This document shows, piece after piece, positions 45,406 to 55,545 of a DNA stretch of 64,000 bases; the first letter of the stretch is position 1; every line of letters starts with the position of its first letter. Position numbers and translations under genes: made by a program. The DNA comes from a virus, in the IMG/VR virus record IMGVR_UViG_3300030108_003091, positions 1 to 64,000 of that record. One strand, 5' to 3'. The notes under the pieces are model-generated. The model did no database searches and had not been told where the DNA came from. It saw only the letters and a list, made by a program, of their open reading frames with translations.

Positions 45406-45873
45406 ATGTCATTCACACTACCTCGACCGACGATTGGTGACACACTTGAGCGCCAAAACCTTGATGGTCAAATCGAAGAGGCGATGGTTATTAGCCTCAA
45501 GTACAGTAAAGAAGATCCTGGTTTCTGGCATTCAGTGCTGATCACTCGTAATGGTTTTGAGTTTCTCTCTGGTCACAAAAACCCGATTACTCACACTGAC
45601 TGGCGCCCGAAAGGTTGGGTATACCACAGTCAAATCAACGCTTTCTTGCCTGTAGGGGCAAGCACTCAAGTTGGAAGTGCCGAGATTGTTTTTGACGAAG
45701 GCACTGAACCAGAGCAGGCCAAAGAGTTACCCCTACCTCCACCTGTAGCGGGTGAAAAGTACATGTCTTGGCGAGCGCGCGCTTACAAAGCTGTACCGGA
45801 TCTAAAGGGTAATCCACAAGCGCCCGAGATTTTGTCTCTTACTTGGAAGAAACGATCGCAAGCATCATTCTAA
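45406..45873 (+). CDS. Hypothetical virion-block protein
   Basis: 155 residues: LPRPTIGDTLERQNLDGQIEEAMVISLKYSKEDPGFWHSVLITRNGFEFLSGHKNPITHTDWRPKGWVYHS, a small mixed domain, then a Pro-rich linker (ELPLPPPVAGEKY) and a basic end. AAGGAG precedes the ATG. Between two large tail genes; perhaps a joining protein. No family recognised. Confidence 0.55.
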   Translation: MSFTLPRPTIGDTLERQNLDGQIEEAMVISLKYSKEDPGFWHSVLITRNGFEFLSGHKNPITHTDWRPKGWVYHSQINAFLPVGASTQVGSAEIVFDEGTEPEQAKELPLPPPVAGEKYMSWRARAYKAVPDLKGNPQAPEILSLTWKKRSQASF

Positions 45874-45884
45874 AGGATTGAACC

Positions 45885-48302
45885 TTGGCTTCTCCAGCAC
45901 AACAACAAGTACTTCAGTGGGTCATCCCGCCTGGGCAGGCCGAGGTTCAATATTCTCCGCAAGCATTGGGTCAGAAAGTACGGAACTTTGATACAACAAG
46001 AGACGGTACACTACGTACTGTTTCTTTGATTGCACCGTATGAAGTATCGACCGGCAAAACTTTGCGTGTGTCAGGTTTTTCGCGTACAGGTGAGCCTGAA
46101 CTGTTTTGCGATAACAAAAGCTTGCTGGCTCCTTTGGGCACCGTGTTTCACGCAAGGTTGTTTGATAAGTGCTCGGATATGCTGTTGGTGTCTGCCGGTA
46201 ACCGCTTGTTAATGCACAAGCCATGGGGTAACTTCGAGTCCTCTGATGAGGTTGTTTCTCCGTATACAAGACCGCGTTTTTACCCCGTAATAACTGACTT
46301 ATCGAAAAATAGTGGCGGCGGCTCTACGCTGGCAGGTTCTGTTAGTTTTCCTGATCAGTTCGTTACAATGAATGACTATGTCATTTTTAACAACGGGGTC
46401 GACCAAGCATACATTATCACGCCTGAAGGTATTCCTTTTAAACTTGGATTCAACATGACCCCGAGCGCGCCGATCGCAGAGGGTCCTACGGGCGTAGATA
46501 TTGTTGGTCGAGATAGCTATTACCCTAACTCTCACGGTTATTCTTGGGAGGGTAAGATCGGGACTGCAGGAGATACCTTATCCAGTGATGGCGGCGGTAT
46601 ACTTGCAGGCGAGTTTCATTATCACCTACAGTACGAAGACCAGTTCGGTAACCGCTCTGCTACGTCAGCGAAATCTAACACAGTAAAGATTGAGCCTCAC
46701 ACTGCCTCACCGCTAAGAGGTTCCGTGAAAGGTAACGCTGATGACGCAGTAGCCAGCACTATCTCGGCTATTGAAAAGACTTTGGGTGTTGAGATCAAAG
46801 ACGTACAGCGTCAGTTTTTAGTTCGTTGCAGTTTACCCGCTACAAAGGCTGCTTCAAGTGGTATGCTTAGATTATCCTTACTCGGGAATGCGTTTAGTGG
46901 TACTGTTTCTTGGAATACGACGGGTAGATCACACAGAGAGCGATTAGACCCAAGTGACGTAATCGCGGTGAACTTATACAGAACACCAGATATTTTGAAC
47001 GTTGGTCCGACTCCAAGACTTGTTGCTCGTATTCCTGCGTCTAACGATTTTTCTTTTCCTGACAATGTTTCAGACGCTGAACTTGGTGATGACATGGTAC
47101 AGACTGTTCCTGTACCTATATTTAAAGTCATGTGCGTGCATCAAGGCCGATTGATCATCGGGAATATCTCAGGCGCTCCAGGCATGGTGATGAGGTCTGA
47201 GCCTGGATTCCCCGGCACGTTCTCTGCCGTCGATTTTGTTTTTCCTGACAGTGGTGGCGAAGAGATTACAGCTTTGTATTCGCACAATAATCAACTTATG
47301 GCGTTTACTGAGACAAGCATCTACGCCATGGACGACTTTGCTGCACCCACACCTATTGTCCGTGGGATTGGTTGTGTAGCGCCGCAAAGTATCCAAGTAA
47401 TGCGCGATGGGTCTCTAATCTGGTTAGGTCGTGATGGTTTTTACGCCATGAATAGCAGCGGGATTAACCAGATTAGTAAGACTATCGACAGGACCATGAA
47501 AACTTTGGTCAATAGAAACAGATTCAGGATGGCTACGTCTGTAATCGATCCTGACAGCGGCGAGTATCGTTGCGCTTTGTGTCCTGCGGGGCTGACTGAC
47601 CAGAGTAAGGTCTTGTGTTTCGATGGTACTTACTGGCGAGAAGTTGACTACAAGATGCACATTTCCAGTTTTGCCGTGACTCAAGATCAAAGAGAACTAT
47701 GTTTGATTCTTGGCGCGGCTAAACACTTGGCAAAAGAGTCAGGAGATATACTATCTGAACCAACAAAAAGAAACATACCCTTGCAAGATGCAGCTTTTAA
47801 GCGAGGGCCAAGTGTCTACGTGACCAACAGGGAGACGCTTGCAAGCAGTAATCGGTGCGGTTTTTCTTTCGACGCTGTGTATCGATCAGGTTGGCTTAGG
47901 GCTGATCAAAATGCGTTGACTCCGGTGAATATACGCACAATGTATATCGGGTTGGTCGATACCGAAAACGCTGACTTCACAGTTACGTTTTTCAAAAATG
48001 GTTCGACAAAACCTGTGGCGACTCAACTCATCACAGCAGTAGGGCTTGATGGTGATACCGGGATCGTTTCAAACACAGGTGACCTTGCTGTTTTAGGTGA
48101 GGGTAGTAGGACTCAGAGACCGAGAATCTTTTGGCGTAAGATACCGGTGAATATCAGCACAGCTAACAGTTGGTGTTTTGAAATTACAACTTCAGTTGAC
48201 TCTAGGGGCGGCGCTGTTGAGATTGCCTCTTTTGCATTTGATATATCTGTCGCAACTGGTGGTAACCCAAGAGCAAGAATACCTGGACGCAAGGACAAAT
48301 AA
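45885..48302 (+). CDS. Large beta-rich stopper or tail protein
   Basis: 805 residues from a TTG with AAGGA upstream (no nearby ATG). Beta-propeller-like strands follow each other through most of the length: FYPVITDL, YVIFNNGVDQAYIITPEG, LVARIPASNDFSFPDN, MCVHQGRLIIGNISGAP, ITALYSHNNQLMAFTETSIYAMDD, QSIQVMRDGSLIWLGRDGFYAMN. This resembles the tail tube B / stopper family of podoviruses, which closes the tail after packaging. Stop and next ATG share one base (TAATG). Confidence 0.6.
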   Translation: MASPAQQQVLQWVIPPGQAEVQYSPQALGQKVRNFDTTRDGTLRTVSLIAPYEVSTGKTLRVSGFSRTGEPELFCDNKSLLAPLGTVFHARLFDKCSDMLLVSAGNRLLMHKPWGNFESSDEVVSPYTRPRFYPVITDLSKNSGGGSTLAGSVSFPDQFVTMNDYVIFNNGVDQAYIITPEGIPFKLGFNMTPSAPIAEGPTGVDIVGRDSYYPNSHGYSWEGKIGTAGDTLSSDGGGILAGEFHYHLQYEDQFGNRSATSAKSNTVKIEPHTASPLRGSVKGNADDAVASTISAIEKTLGVEIKDVQRQFLVRCSLPATKAASSGMLRLSLLGNAFSGTVSWNTTGRSHRERLDPSDVIAVNLYRTPDILNVGPTPRLVARIPASNDFSFPDNVSDAELGDDMVQTVPVPIFKVMCVHQGRLIIGNISGAPGMVMRSEPGFPGTFSAVDFVFPDSGGEEITALYSHNNQLMAFTETSIYAMDDFAAPTPIVRGIGCVAPQSIQVMRDGSLIWLGRDGFYAMNSSGINQISKTIDRTMKTLVNRNRFRMATSVIDPDSGEYRCALCPAGLTDQSKVLCFDGTYWREVDYKMHISSFAVTQDQRELCLILGAAKHLAKESGDILSEPTKRNIPLQDAAFKRGPSVYVTNRETLASSNRCGFSFDAVYRSGWLRADQNALTPVNIRTMYIGLVDTENADFTVTFFKNGSTKPVATQLITAVGLDGDTGIVSNTGDLAVLGEGSRTQRPRIFWRKIPVNISTANSWCFEITTSVDSRGGAVEIASFAFDISVATGGNPRARIPGRKDK

Positions 48303-50377
48303 TGGCTTACGAGTTTCCCAAACACGTTCTTAAATCAAAAGAGGTTCTTGACCCTGACAAACTAACTTCTGAACTATCTCCCGCTACAGAACAACTATCA
48401 GGTCAACTGAACTCAAATAACTTGAGCGGTAAAGGGTTTAAGCTGGATAGAAACCTGATGCCGTACGGTTCTGTGCTGCGTTATGGATACGCTTACCATT
48501 TGGGCAATGCAGATTTTAGGTATGAAGGTGTGGGTAGTGGTGAAGGCGATCCTGCTGAACTCCCAAAATACCCAAGTTCGTATATTACGGGTTCTCATTG
48601 GAACACAAAACTGGCGACGGCAATGACCATATCGCAACCATGTCGGTTGTGGATCTCAGGTATAGCGCAATATCTTTGGTATGCGTTTGTTGCACAACAA
48701 AGACCCCCATTTCCAGGTCATTGTTGGCAGTACGGTGACTTGATTGATGGAGACGATTATCCAACTCAATATTCTGGTGGTCTGAACGAATACCCAAGAA
48801 GACTCTATGGTGCTCGGGTTCAATGGGCGATTCGAGTAAACGGAATGATTGTTACTGAGTCTATTACTGGTTGTATGGATGATAATCAGCAAGCCACTGT
48901 ACCGATTAAGTTGACGGTAGACCGATTACTCAAAGACGATCAGTTTCCCGGTCCTTCAGGGGAAAAGACCCCGCAACGCTCGTCTCTTGGTGTAATCGCG
49001 TGGCCATCTAGGATTGGTTGTACTGTTGACGTACCTGTAGGGCGCTGCGTCGTCGAGTTGGTTTGTAGACGGCTCAAAGATTCTAGATTCGAAAAACAAT
49101 ACGGACTACCTGACGACGACACAAACTCTATCGGAGTATTTAATGTTAGTCAGATAGTGTTCCAAATACCTACAAGAGTTGGTTCGGCTCCTACGTATGA
49201 TTCAGTCGATGTCCCTGCCTTCGGAGACCAAGAACTTTTTGGTCGTGGAACTCTTTACAGGTCAAGATTACAAGTTCTGGAAAATACCTTGGGCAGCTTA
49301 CGTCCAGGCAATCTTCAGCCAGGAGCACTTCGACCAGAGCACTTCGATCAGGGTGTTGTTGTGGACGGAAGTTTCGTGTCTTTACATGCTATGTCAGATT
49401 ACGGTTACAGTGGTTTTCTTTACCAGAATCGAAGACCTGACAGAGAGTTAGCTAAAACCCTTAGCGATGAAGGGGAAGGCGTAAATCCTAACAGACAATC
49501 GATTGTCTACGATACAAGCAACAGCACTGGCTTAGTTACTGGTTGGGCTATGTGGGGAGTGAAAAACAGCTTGGGGCCAGTATTAGATGAGTTCGACGCT
49601 CTATTGTATGACCATGATTATCTTGGTTCAGGGGCTATAGGAGGTGGTATGGATCAGCCTGAGTCAGTTACAGGCACAAATAATAGTTATCACCCTGACG
49701 TGATTAGAGCGGGTGAGGAAGATTGGAGAAATACGAGTCAAGGCTGGGCGTGTTTACGCAAAGAGTTTAAGTTTCATAAAAACAGGCGTAGAGGTTTGTT
49801 GATTACGGCCGATGTTCAACTTCTGTCTATCATAGGTAACTACAGTCATTTTGTTAAAACAGACATTAGTGCCGCAAAAGGTGCTTACGCAAACGCAGGA
49901 ATGTACGCATTTTTTCGCCTCGGGTACCATAAAAAAGGTGACCCTGATAAAATGTGGACGATACTCACTAGGTCAGAGGTTTTTGTGAACTACTTCAACA
50001 ACTGGCGACGGCACCCGCTAGTTTTAGATGATTCCGCTGGCGGTGCTTTCAAAGATGTTCGGCCGTTACCTTCACACGGAAATGTAAGTTTGCAGGTTCT
50101 TGTGACTCAACCTTGGTACGAGCAACAAGGTGCTCAAGTAGCGCCTTTCATTACACGTCCTGATGGTAGTGATGTTAACGACGCACTAACTGACGACTAC
50201 ACGATTGACGGGGTAGCTTTGTTTGTTGCCGGCGCAGAAAACTTTACTATGGTTGCTCCGAGAGTGGGTCTTAGTGGTGCTAACCTTTCTGCGTCACTGA
50301 TTGATTTTGGTGCTGAGACTGTCATATCAACCCATATGTCTGCGGAAGCTTTATTGTTAGCGGATTCGGAGTACTAA
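48302..50377 (+). CDS. Large virion protein, first of a pair
   Basis: 691 residues. The N-terminal segment LDPDKLTSELSPATEQLSGQLNSNNLSGKGFKL (split here: LDPDKLTSELSP then ATEQLSGQLNSN then NLSGKGFKL) has the same order as in the next gene and may be an anchor. The rest is beta-rich with many aromatic residues (YASITGSHW-like, AQYLWYAFVAQQRPPFPGH, HKNRRRGLLITADVQLLSI), as in tail fibres, tail needles or adhesins. No enzyme motif visible. Function inferred only from place. Confidence 0.55.
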   Translation: MAYEFPKHVLKSKEVLDPDKLTSELSPATEQLSGQLNSNNLSGKGFKLDRNLMPYGSVLRYGYAYHLGNADFRYEGVGSGEGDPAELPKYPSSYITGSHWNTKLATAMTISQPCRLWISGIAQYLWYAFVAQQRPPFPGHCWQYGDLIDGDDYPTQYSGGLNEYPRRLYGARVQWAIRVNGMIVTESITGCMDDNQQATVPIKLTVDRLLKDDQFPGPSGEKTPQRSSLGVIAWPSRIGCTVDVPVGRCVVELVCRRLKDSRFEKQYGLPDDDTNSIGVFNVSQIVFQIPTRVGSAPTYDSVDVPAFGDQELFGRGTLYRSRLQVLENTLGSLRPGNLQPGALRPEHFDQGVVVDGSFVSLHAMSDYGYSGFLYQNRRPDRELAKTLSDEGEGVNPNRQSIVYDTSNSTGLVTGWAMWGVKNSLGPVLDEFDALLYDHDYLGSGAIGGGMDQPESVTGTNNSYHPDVIRAGEEDWRNTSQGWACLRKEFKFHKNRRRGLLITADVQLLSIIGNYSHFVKTDISAAKGAYANAGMYAFFRLGYHKKGDPDKMWTILTRSEVFVNYFNNWRRHPLVLDDSAGGAFKDVRPLPSHGNVSLQVLVTQPWYEQQGAQVAPFITRPDGSDVNDALTDDYTIDGVALFVAGAENFTMVAPRVGLSGANLSASLIDFGAETVISTHMSAEALLLADSEY

Positions 50378-50384
50378 GTTAATC

Positions 50385-51443
50385 ATGGCATTTTATTTAG
50401 CCGACAGTACGATTTACAACGACGGTAGAAACCTAGATACTACTGCGCACGCACGCAATCTCTACAACCCGTCAGACCTTGCAACCAGCATTTACGGTCG
50501 ATTGAACGGTAACATTTCAAATATGTCTTTTCGTTCGCGGTCATTTCGCGGAGAGTATTATTGGCCTAACTTAATGGCGCGGTGTTTTGGTACTGCATCT
50601 TTGCAGCCTGTAGAGTACTTTAGTGACTCGAAACCAGATGGTTCCAGTCCAATATCTAGTAGTTATGCACCTGAAGAGTATGGGACCATAGCAGGAACTT
50701 CTATCAAGTTTTTCCTGCCTTACCAATCAATGTGTTTGATAGACATATCTACTTATTTGTCTATTTGGCGGCACTTTTATGTTAACGATAGCGGCGGCTA
50801 CGAGTATGATACTGAAAGAAAAGACGTTTATTCTCATCAGGCAAGATTAAGGCTTGTCGTAGATAATTTAGTCGTACAAGAAAGAGGTCTTCCTTTCAGC
50901 GCACAAGCAAGTCCTGCTAATCGAGACACTAACTTACTTAGAGAGTTTGATACCAAAGGTGAATCTGTAGGTGATGTTCGTATGCACGAAGTTACCCAAG
51001 GTTTCTACTACGCAATGCACGCACAGTTATTTTTGCGTCCTGGGTGGCACGAAGCGCACATAGACTACAAGTTGAGTGCGGACGGTAGGTCTATGAATGC
51101 CACGATTAAACGCGGCGCCAAGACTCTTGATACAACTGTAATGATGTATGACAGGTTGTTTTGCGGTATCAGAAATGCGCGTGTTCTAAGTTTATACAGT
51201 GAACTAGCGCCTACCGGTTCTTTGAAGCCGCTCGACGATTCAGCAGTACTCATGGACACCGAAATCGAGGAGGATGGTGGTACAAGGCAACTTTGGGTGG
51301 AGTCTGATCGACTTTCCCTGCGGGACGATTTTTTGGTTTTAGATTTATACGATAAGTACGAAATCGAACTGAACTATCTTTCGACAGGAGAGATCCTCAG
51401 ACACTCCGCTGACTTTGTGGATACAACAACGGATGATGATTAG
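50385..51443 (+). CDS. Virion protein, second of the pair
   Basis: 352 residues. The N-terminus (LYNPSDLATSIYGRLNGNISNMSFRSRSF) parallels that of the upstream gene, so the two proteins may attach to the same site. The body is beta-rich: IDISTYLSIWRHFYVND, RLRLVVDNLVVQERGLPF, HAQLFLRPGWHEAHIDYKLS. Likely a tail or capsid appendage; no family recognised. Confidence 0.55.
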   Translation: MAFYLADSTIYNDGRNLDTTAHARNLYNPSDLATSIYGRLNGNISNMSFRSRSFRGEYYWPNLMARCFGTASLQPVEYFSDSKPDGSSPISSSYAPEEYGTIAGTSIKFFLPYQSMCLIDISTYLSIWRHFYVNDSGGYEYDTERKDVYSHQARLRLVVDNLVVQERGLPFSAQASPANRDTNLLREFDTKGESVGDVRMHEVTQGFYYAMHAQLFLRPGWHEAHIDYKLSADGRSMNATIKRGAKTLDTTVMMYDRLFCGIRNARVLSLYSELAPTGSLKPLDDSAVLMDTEIEEDGGTRQLWVESDRLSLRDDFLVLDLYDKYEIELNYLSTGEILRHSADFVDTTTDDD

Positions 51444-51463
51444 AGATTGATTTAGGTGATGCT

Positions 51464-52222
51464 ATGTATTTATTTTTCCCAAAACTAAAGCCTTGGCAAT
51501 ACGTCTTACTGTTCTGTACGTTTGTTATTTGTTGGGTGTTTGGGGCACCTCTTGAAGCAAGTGCTGATGGAATGGTGTACGCTACCCCGTTGGCGATTAT
51601 TGGTGCGGGTGTTGCGTTAGGTGCTTTGGCTGGTGGAGCGCAGCTTCTCGGCCAACATATTGCACGAAAGAAATACGAAAAGAGTGACATCGGTAAAGCA
51701 GAAGCCGCGATTCTAAAAGAGCAGGCAAAGATTGCTCAGACACCTCTGAGTGAACTTGGTCTCAGTGACGCACAGAAACGTAAAGCAGTAACTATGGCAT
51801 TAGAGCAAGCGCGCTCACAAAAGAAACAGCTTGAGTCACAACAAGCCCGTGCGCGAGATATTCGTGGTCCGGCACGTTCTGGTGTTGAAGCAATCCAAGA
51901 TACAAAACTTCGGGAAGCTATGTTGCAGGCTGGAGCAGCGGCACGTACAGATATTGAAGCACAATCAGCACAGTTGGCTTTGGCGCGTAAGCAAGGCGCT
52001 CAAGGTGTAGTACTGCCTGCCGCACAACAAAGGTTGGCTCAAATGACCAGAACTGCGGAACTGTTTGGTTCGACACTTGCTGGCGGCGCTTTGGGTGGTC
52101 TGGAAGCTACAAGCGGCTCTTTCGGCGGCGGCGGCGGTGGCGGTGCTGGCGGCGGTGGCGGTGGAGGAAATAAGGGCAACGTTCCAGGGAGCCAAACCGT
52201 AATCACAACTGCTAAAGACTAA
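51464..52222 (+). CDS. Membrane-active internal virion (ejection) protein
   Basis: 252 residues with two hydrophobic segments (QYVLLFCTFVICWVFG, about residues 12-27, and PLAIIGAGVALGALAGGAQLLG, about 42-63), then an Ala/Gln/Arg-rich helical body (KAEAAILKEQAKIAQTPLSELG; AMLQAGAAARTDIEAQ) and a glycine-only stretch near the end. The layout is that of a T7 gp14-type ejection protein that inserts into the host envelope. The glycine tract is coded by GGC/GGT/GGA repeats. Confidence 0.55.
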   Translation: MYLFFPKLKPWQYVLLFCTFVICWVFGAPLEASADGMVYATPLAIIGAGVALGALAGGAQLLGQHIARKKYEKSDIGKAEAAILKEQAKIAQTPLSELGLSDAQKRKAVTMALEQARSQKKQLESQQARARDIRGPARSGVEAIQDTKLREAMLQAGAAARTDIEAQSAQLALARKQGAQGVVLPAAQQRLAQMTRTAELFGSTLAGGALGGLEATSGSFGGGGGGGAGGGGGGGNKGNVPGSQTVITTAKD

Positions 52223-52242
52223 GTAGTTAAAAGGAACCAATC

Positions 52243-55200
52243 ATGTCTACACAACCACAAGTCACACATGAACTATTGATGAGACAACTCAAAAGGTTGG
52301 GCATCGACACAACGGTAGACCAGTCTGGTAATCCTATCGTGATGAAAAGCTATACTGATCTTGCTGAGATTTTAGCTGATTACAAAGCCAAAAAAACGAC
52401 GGCTGCGACTAAAGCAAGATTTGATGAGTTTCGACTGCGGCTAAAGGAAAGGGACTCTTTACGTAAAGCTTTTGTGGATCTCAGAGAAGCTGATGTCAGA
52501 GACACAAACAAGGTGCTTGAGGTAGCTGCTAACGCGGTCAACAAACTATCTACCGAGCAAGTCAAGATACAGAACGCAAAAGACTACGGTGTTAGTACAG
52601 TTTTTAGCAATCTCAGAAACAAGGTAGATCCTGCAGGATTTGCCGGCACAAAGGGTCAGGAAAGACAGCTTGTATCCGCACTGATAGGCACGCTTGAAGA
52701 TCCAGCTTTGGCTGACAAAGTTAGAAACACGTCTCTCCCAAGTTTATACAATAGGATTGAATCAGAGTTTGGTGTTGATCTTACAAGCGAAGAGTTTCTT
52801 AACAGCGTTGGTTCGGGAAATCAGCGAGGTAGACTTGAAGACTTAAACGCACTCATGCTGGAGAACAGACAGTCACAAATCTACACACTTAATAAACTTG
52901 AGAGAGACATAGACGTAGCGAGAAAATCGCGCGATAGTCTGTTGAAACTGAAACCTTCTCAAGTAGATGAGGCATTTGCAGAACTTAAAAAGATTGAGGG
53001 TGCTGTAAACTCAGCGACGAAAACACTCGATGCTTCAAGCATTGGTCTTAACAAAGATGACTTAGAGGCTTTCGATATTCAAGTCGCAGAAGAGGACGCA
53101 TTCGAACAACTGCTGATGGGTCGTTTGCAGAAACTGGATGACCAACTCAATAAGGGCGAAGGTATTGGTCGAAAAGAGCAGATAAGGCGGAATGTCGCGC
53201 AAGCCATCGGCAGAGATAACTTTGTTGATTGGGCCTTGGACAATGGCTACACCAAGGATGACTTGGGTAGAGTTGACTTTGATTCAGAAGGCAAGCCAAT
53301 CATGTCTACGTATCAAGCGGGACGTAAAGGGCTTCAGGCCGTAAAGCATTACGAATACCAACTGAAACACCCAAATCGTCAAAGTCGTTTCTTTGGTCGC
53401 GGTCCAGCGACAAACGAAATGCACATATTTGATGTCACTATTTCAGAAGGTTCAGCAGAGCGACTAAAGCATTCTGACGGTAAGTGGCGTTTTATCGAGA
53501 CTGAAATCGGACCTAGATTCATCAAAGACTCCGAAGCAAAAAACTACCTTATGAGTTATCAAAACTCGTCTGTCACTATCGGAATGGGCAGAGATGAAAA
53601 CGGTGTCGAGAAAGGTTACTTAGAATCTAACGGCAGGTATTTTGAAATCGATCCTAACACTGGCAACCCTATTGATGGTTTGACTTACGTAGAAGTCGAG
53701 AAACCTGCAGGGGGTTTTAGTGGTGAGCCCGCAGTCATCGAAGACTCTGACGGTGACGCAGAACGGTTCATGAAGATCGATGATATCTTGGAAAGCAGAA
53801 GCTTTGCTGGAATCCGTGACGCAACTGACACTGACGTAGACAGTTTCAAAACAAAATACGCTGATTTAGGGATAGCTGAAACAGACCAACCACCAGCAGA
53901 CGGATTTGAGCGCGTAACCGCTATGCGTAGAAAGACGCATGCTTTGGGTGTTGCGGACGGACGAAAGCTTGGTCGGAACTTTGTAAGCTACGTCAACATG
54001 GACACAGGCGAAGTTTTCCGTATTGATCCAGAGAAAGTTCAGAACCTACAGGTACACGAAACTCGGTCAGACACCAACCTAAAAGACCTGCGCAACTTTA
54101 TTCGTAGTCAAAGAATGGGTCGTATCAAAAAGCGTATGGACGTTGACCCAACAGGTGAAATACGCGACATACCAGGAACAACTGGTTTGAAGGGCGAGTA
54201 CTTCGAAACCAATAAAACGAACTTTGTTGATGGCTTGGAACGATTGTTAAGCGGGCCTGATATGAAACGGACGCGGGCAGAAAGTGCTGCGTCTGAGGCA
54301 GCATTGGCGCTCGGAGAAAGAGTGGATGATGCGACAGCAGACATTGATCCTACCGATGATCCAGAAGATATAACTGAGGCTGTAGAAGACCGTGATGAAC
54401 TTATTGCACTCGCAGAGCAAAAGGTTTTGGATGAAAAAGAGGCTGCGCGCAACTTATTTGCTACTCCTGCCGAATCAGACATCGTAGTAGAACCGTTGAG
54501 TGATCAAGACCAAAAACTTATCGCAGAAGTAAATCAAAGATTGAGTGACCCACTACCATTAAGACAACTGACAAGAATGCGCGATACGGTTCAGCGACAG
54601 TTAGAAAGTGGTTCGATTACTTCTGAAGTAGCAGAAATACTTACGACAAACATTCAGAAAAGCATTGATGAAACTACCAAAAAAACAAAAGAGGCAAAAG
54701 AAGCGCAAGAAACGGATAGAGCGAGAAGACTCGCACAAGCACAAGAGTTAGCTGAACCTCCAGCGTCTCCTGCAGCGCCTCCTACAGAAGCAGTTGAAGC
54801 CCCTGCGCCTGCAAAGCCACCACCGCCACCTGGCGGCGAAAGCCAGGAAGTCATCGAACAAAAAGGCGTAAAAGCTAGACGGGCGCGTAAAATAGAAGAG
54901 GCTCAACGTGCAGCTAAAGGAGCACTTGCTCAGATGCAAGTTGCTTATGATCAAGAGCAAGAGGCCTTAGCGCGTCAGGCTGACGCTGCCGCCGAAGATA
55001 AAAAACGTGATCCAGAAGAAACAGCCGCAAATGTGAAGCGAGATAACCCTGAACTATACAAGGCCGCGCAACAAGCTGTTGCCAGTACAAAAGCGGAAGA
55101 GCGAGAAAAAGAGCGCGCAGAAATGATCGCAAATATTCAATCAAAAGAAATGCTTGGGGCTCCACCGCAGACAGATATGATTCGCGCTGCGATGGCAGGA

Positions 55201-55545
55201 CAAACACCACCTCCTGCGTCTCCACCACCTACGGATGATGACGAGGAAGATGACGGCGGTGCAAGCCTCAAGAAAAGTGCCGTCAAAAATGCTCGCCAAA
55301 AAGAGTTAGAAAAGCTGAGTGCAGCACAACAAGGCCGAGAAAGTGAAAACAGCTTGAAGCGTGACATCACAGCGCAAGGCGGTCCAGGTATGGCTTCGCC
55401 CACAGATACTGACCCCATGGTCGGTTCGGGTGTGATTGCTCCGAGTGCTGACGATAAGCTGATGGCAGAGGCAAAATCGCTAGTCAGAAACAACCTTGAG
55501 ATACGTGATATGCTCATGGGCAATCCACCGAGTAGGTCTAAGTAA
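52243..55545 (+). CDS. Very large coiled-coil internal virion protein
   Basis: 1,100 residues, charged and helical almost throughout, with coiled coils at the start (YKAKKTTAATKARFDEFRLRLKERDSLRKAF) and a long C-terminal Ala/Glu/Gln/Arg tail broken by Pro-rich linkers (PPASPAAPPTEAVEAPAPAKP, PPPPGGESQE). The middle (KWRFIETEIGPRFIKDSEAKNYL, MDTGEVFRIDPEKVQN) is more globular. Its last base pair overlaps the next gene (TAATG). By position between membrane and giant M23 proteins it is probably part of the DNA-ejection machinery. Confidence 0.55.
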   Translation: MSTQPQVTHELLMRQLKRLGIDTTVDQSGNPIVMKSYTDLAEILADYKAKKTTAATKARFDEFRLRLKERDSLRKAFVDLREADVRDTNKVLEVAANAVNKLSTEQVKIQNAKDYGVSTVFSNLRNKVDPAGFAGTKGQERQLVSALIGTLEDPALADKVRNTSLPSLYNRIESEFGVDLTSEEFLNSVGSGNQRGRLEDLNALMLENRQSQIYTLNKLERDIDVARKSRDSLLKLKPSQVDEAFAELKKIEGAVNSATKTLDASSIGLNKDDLEAFDIQVAEEDAFEQLLMGRLQKLDDQLNKGEGIGRKEQIRRNVAQAIGRDNFVDWALDNGYTKDDLGRVDFDSEGKPIMSTYQAGRKGLQAVKHYEYQLKHPNRQSRFFGRGPATNEMHIFDVTISEGSAERLKHSDGKWRFIETEIGPRFIKDSEAKNYLMSYQNSSVTIGMGRDENGVEKGYLESNGRYFEIDPNTGNPIDGLTYVEVEKPAGGFSGEPAVIEDSDGDAERFMKIDDILESRSFAGIRDATDTDVDSFKTKYADLGIAETDQPPADGFERVTAMRRKTHALGVADGRKLGRNFVSYVNMDTGEVFRIDPEKVQNLQVHETRSDTNLKDLRNFIRSQRMGRIKKRMDVDPTGEIRDIPGTTGLKGEYFETNKTNFVDGLERLLSGPDMKRTRAESAASEAALALGERVDDATADIDPTDDPEDITEAVEDRDELIALAEQKVLDEKEAARNLFATPAESDIVVEPLSDQDQKLIAEVNQRLSDPLPLRQLTRMRDTVQRQLESGSITSEVAEILTTNIQKSIDETTKKTKEAKEAQETDRARRLAQAQELAEPPASPAAPPTEAVEAPAPAKPPPPPGGESQEVIEQKGVKARRARKIEEAQRAAKGALAQMQVAYDQEQEALARQADAAAEDKKRDPEETAANVKRDNPELYKAAQQAVASTKAEEREKERAEMIANIQSKEMLGAPPQTDMIRAAMAGQTPPPASPPPTDDDEEDDGGASLKKSAVKNARQKELEKLSAAQQGRESENSLKRDITAQGGPGMASPTDTDPMVGSGVIAPSADDKLMAEAKSLVRNNLEIRDMLMGNPPSRSK

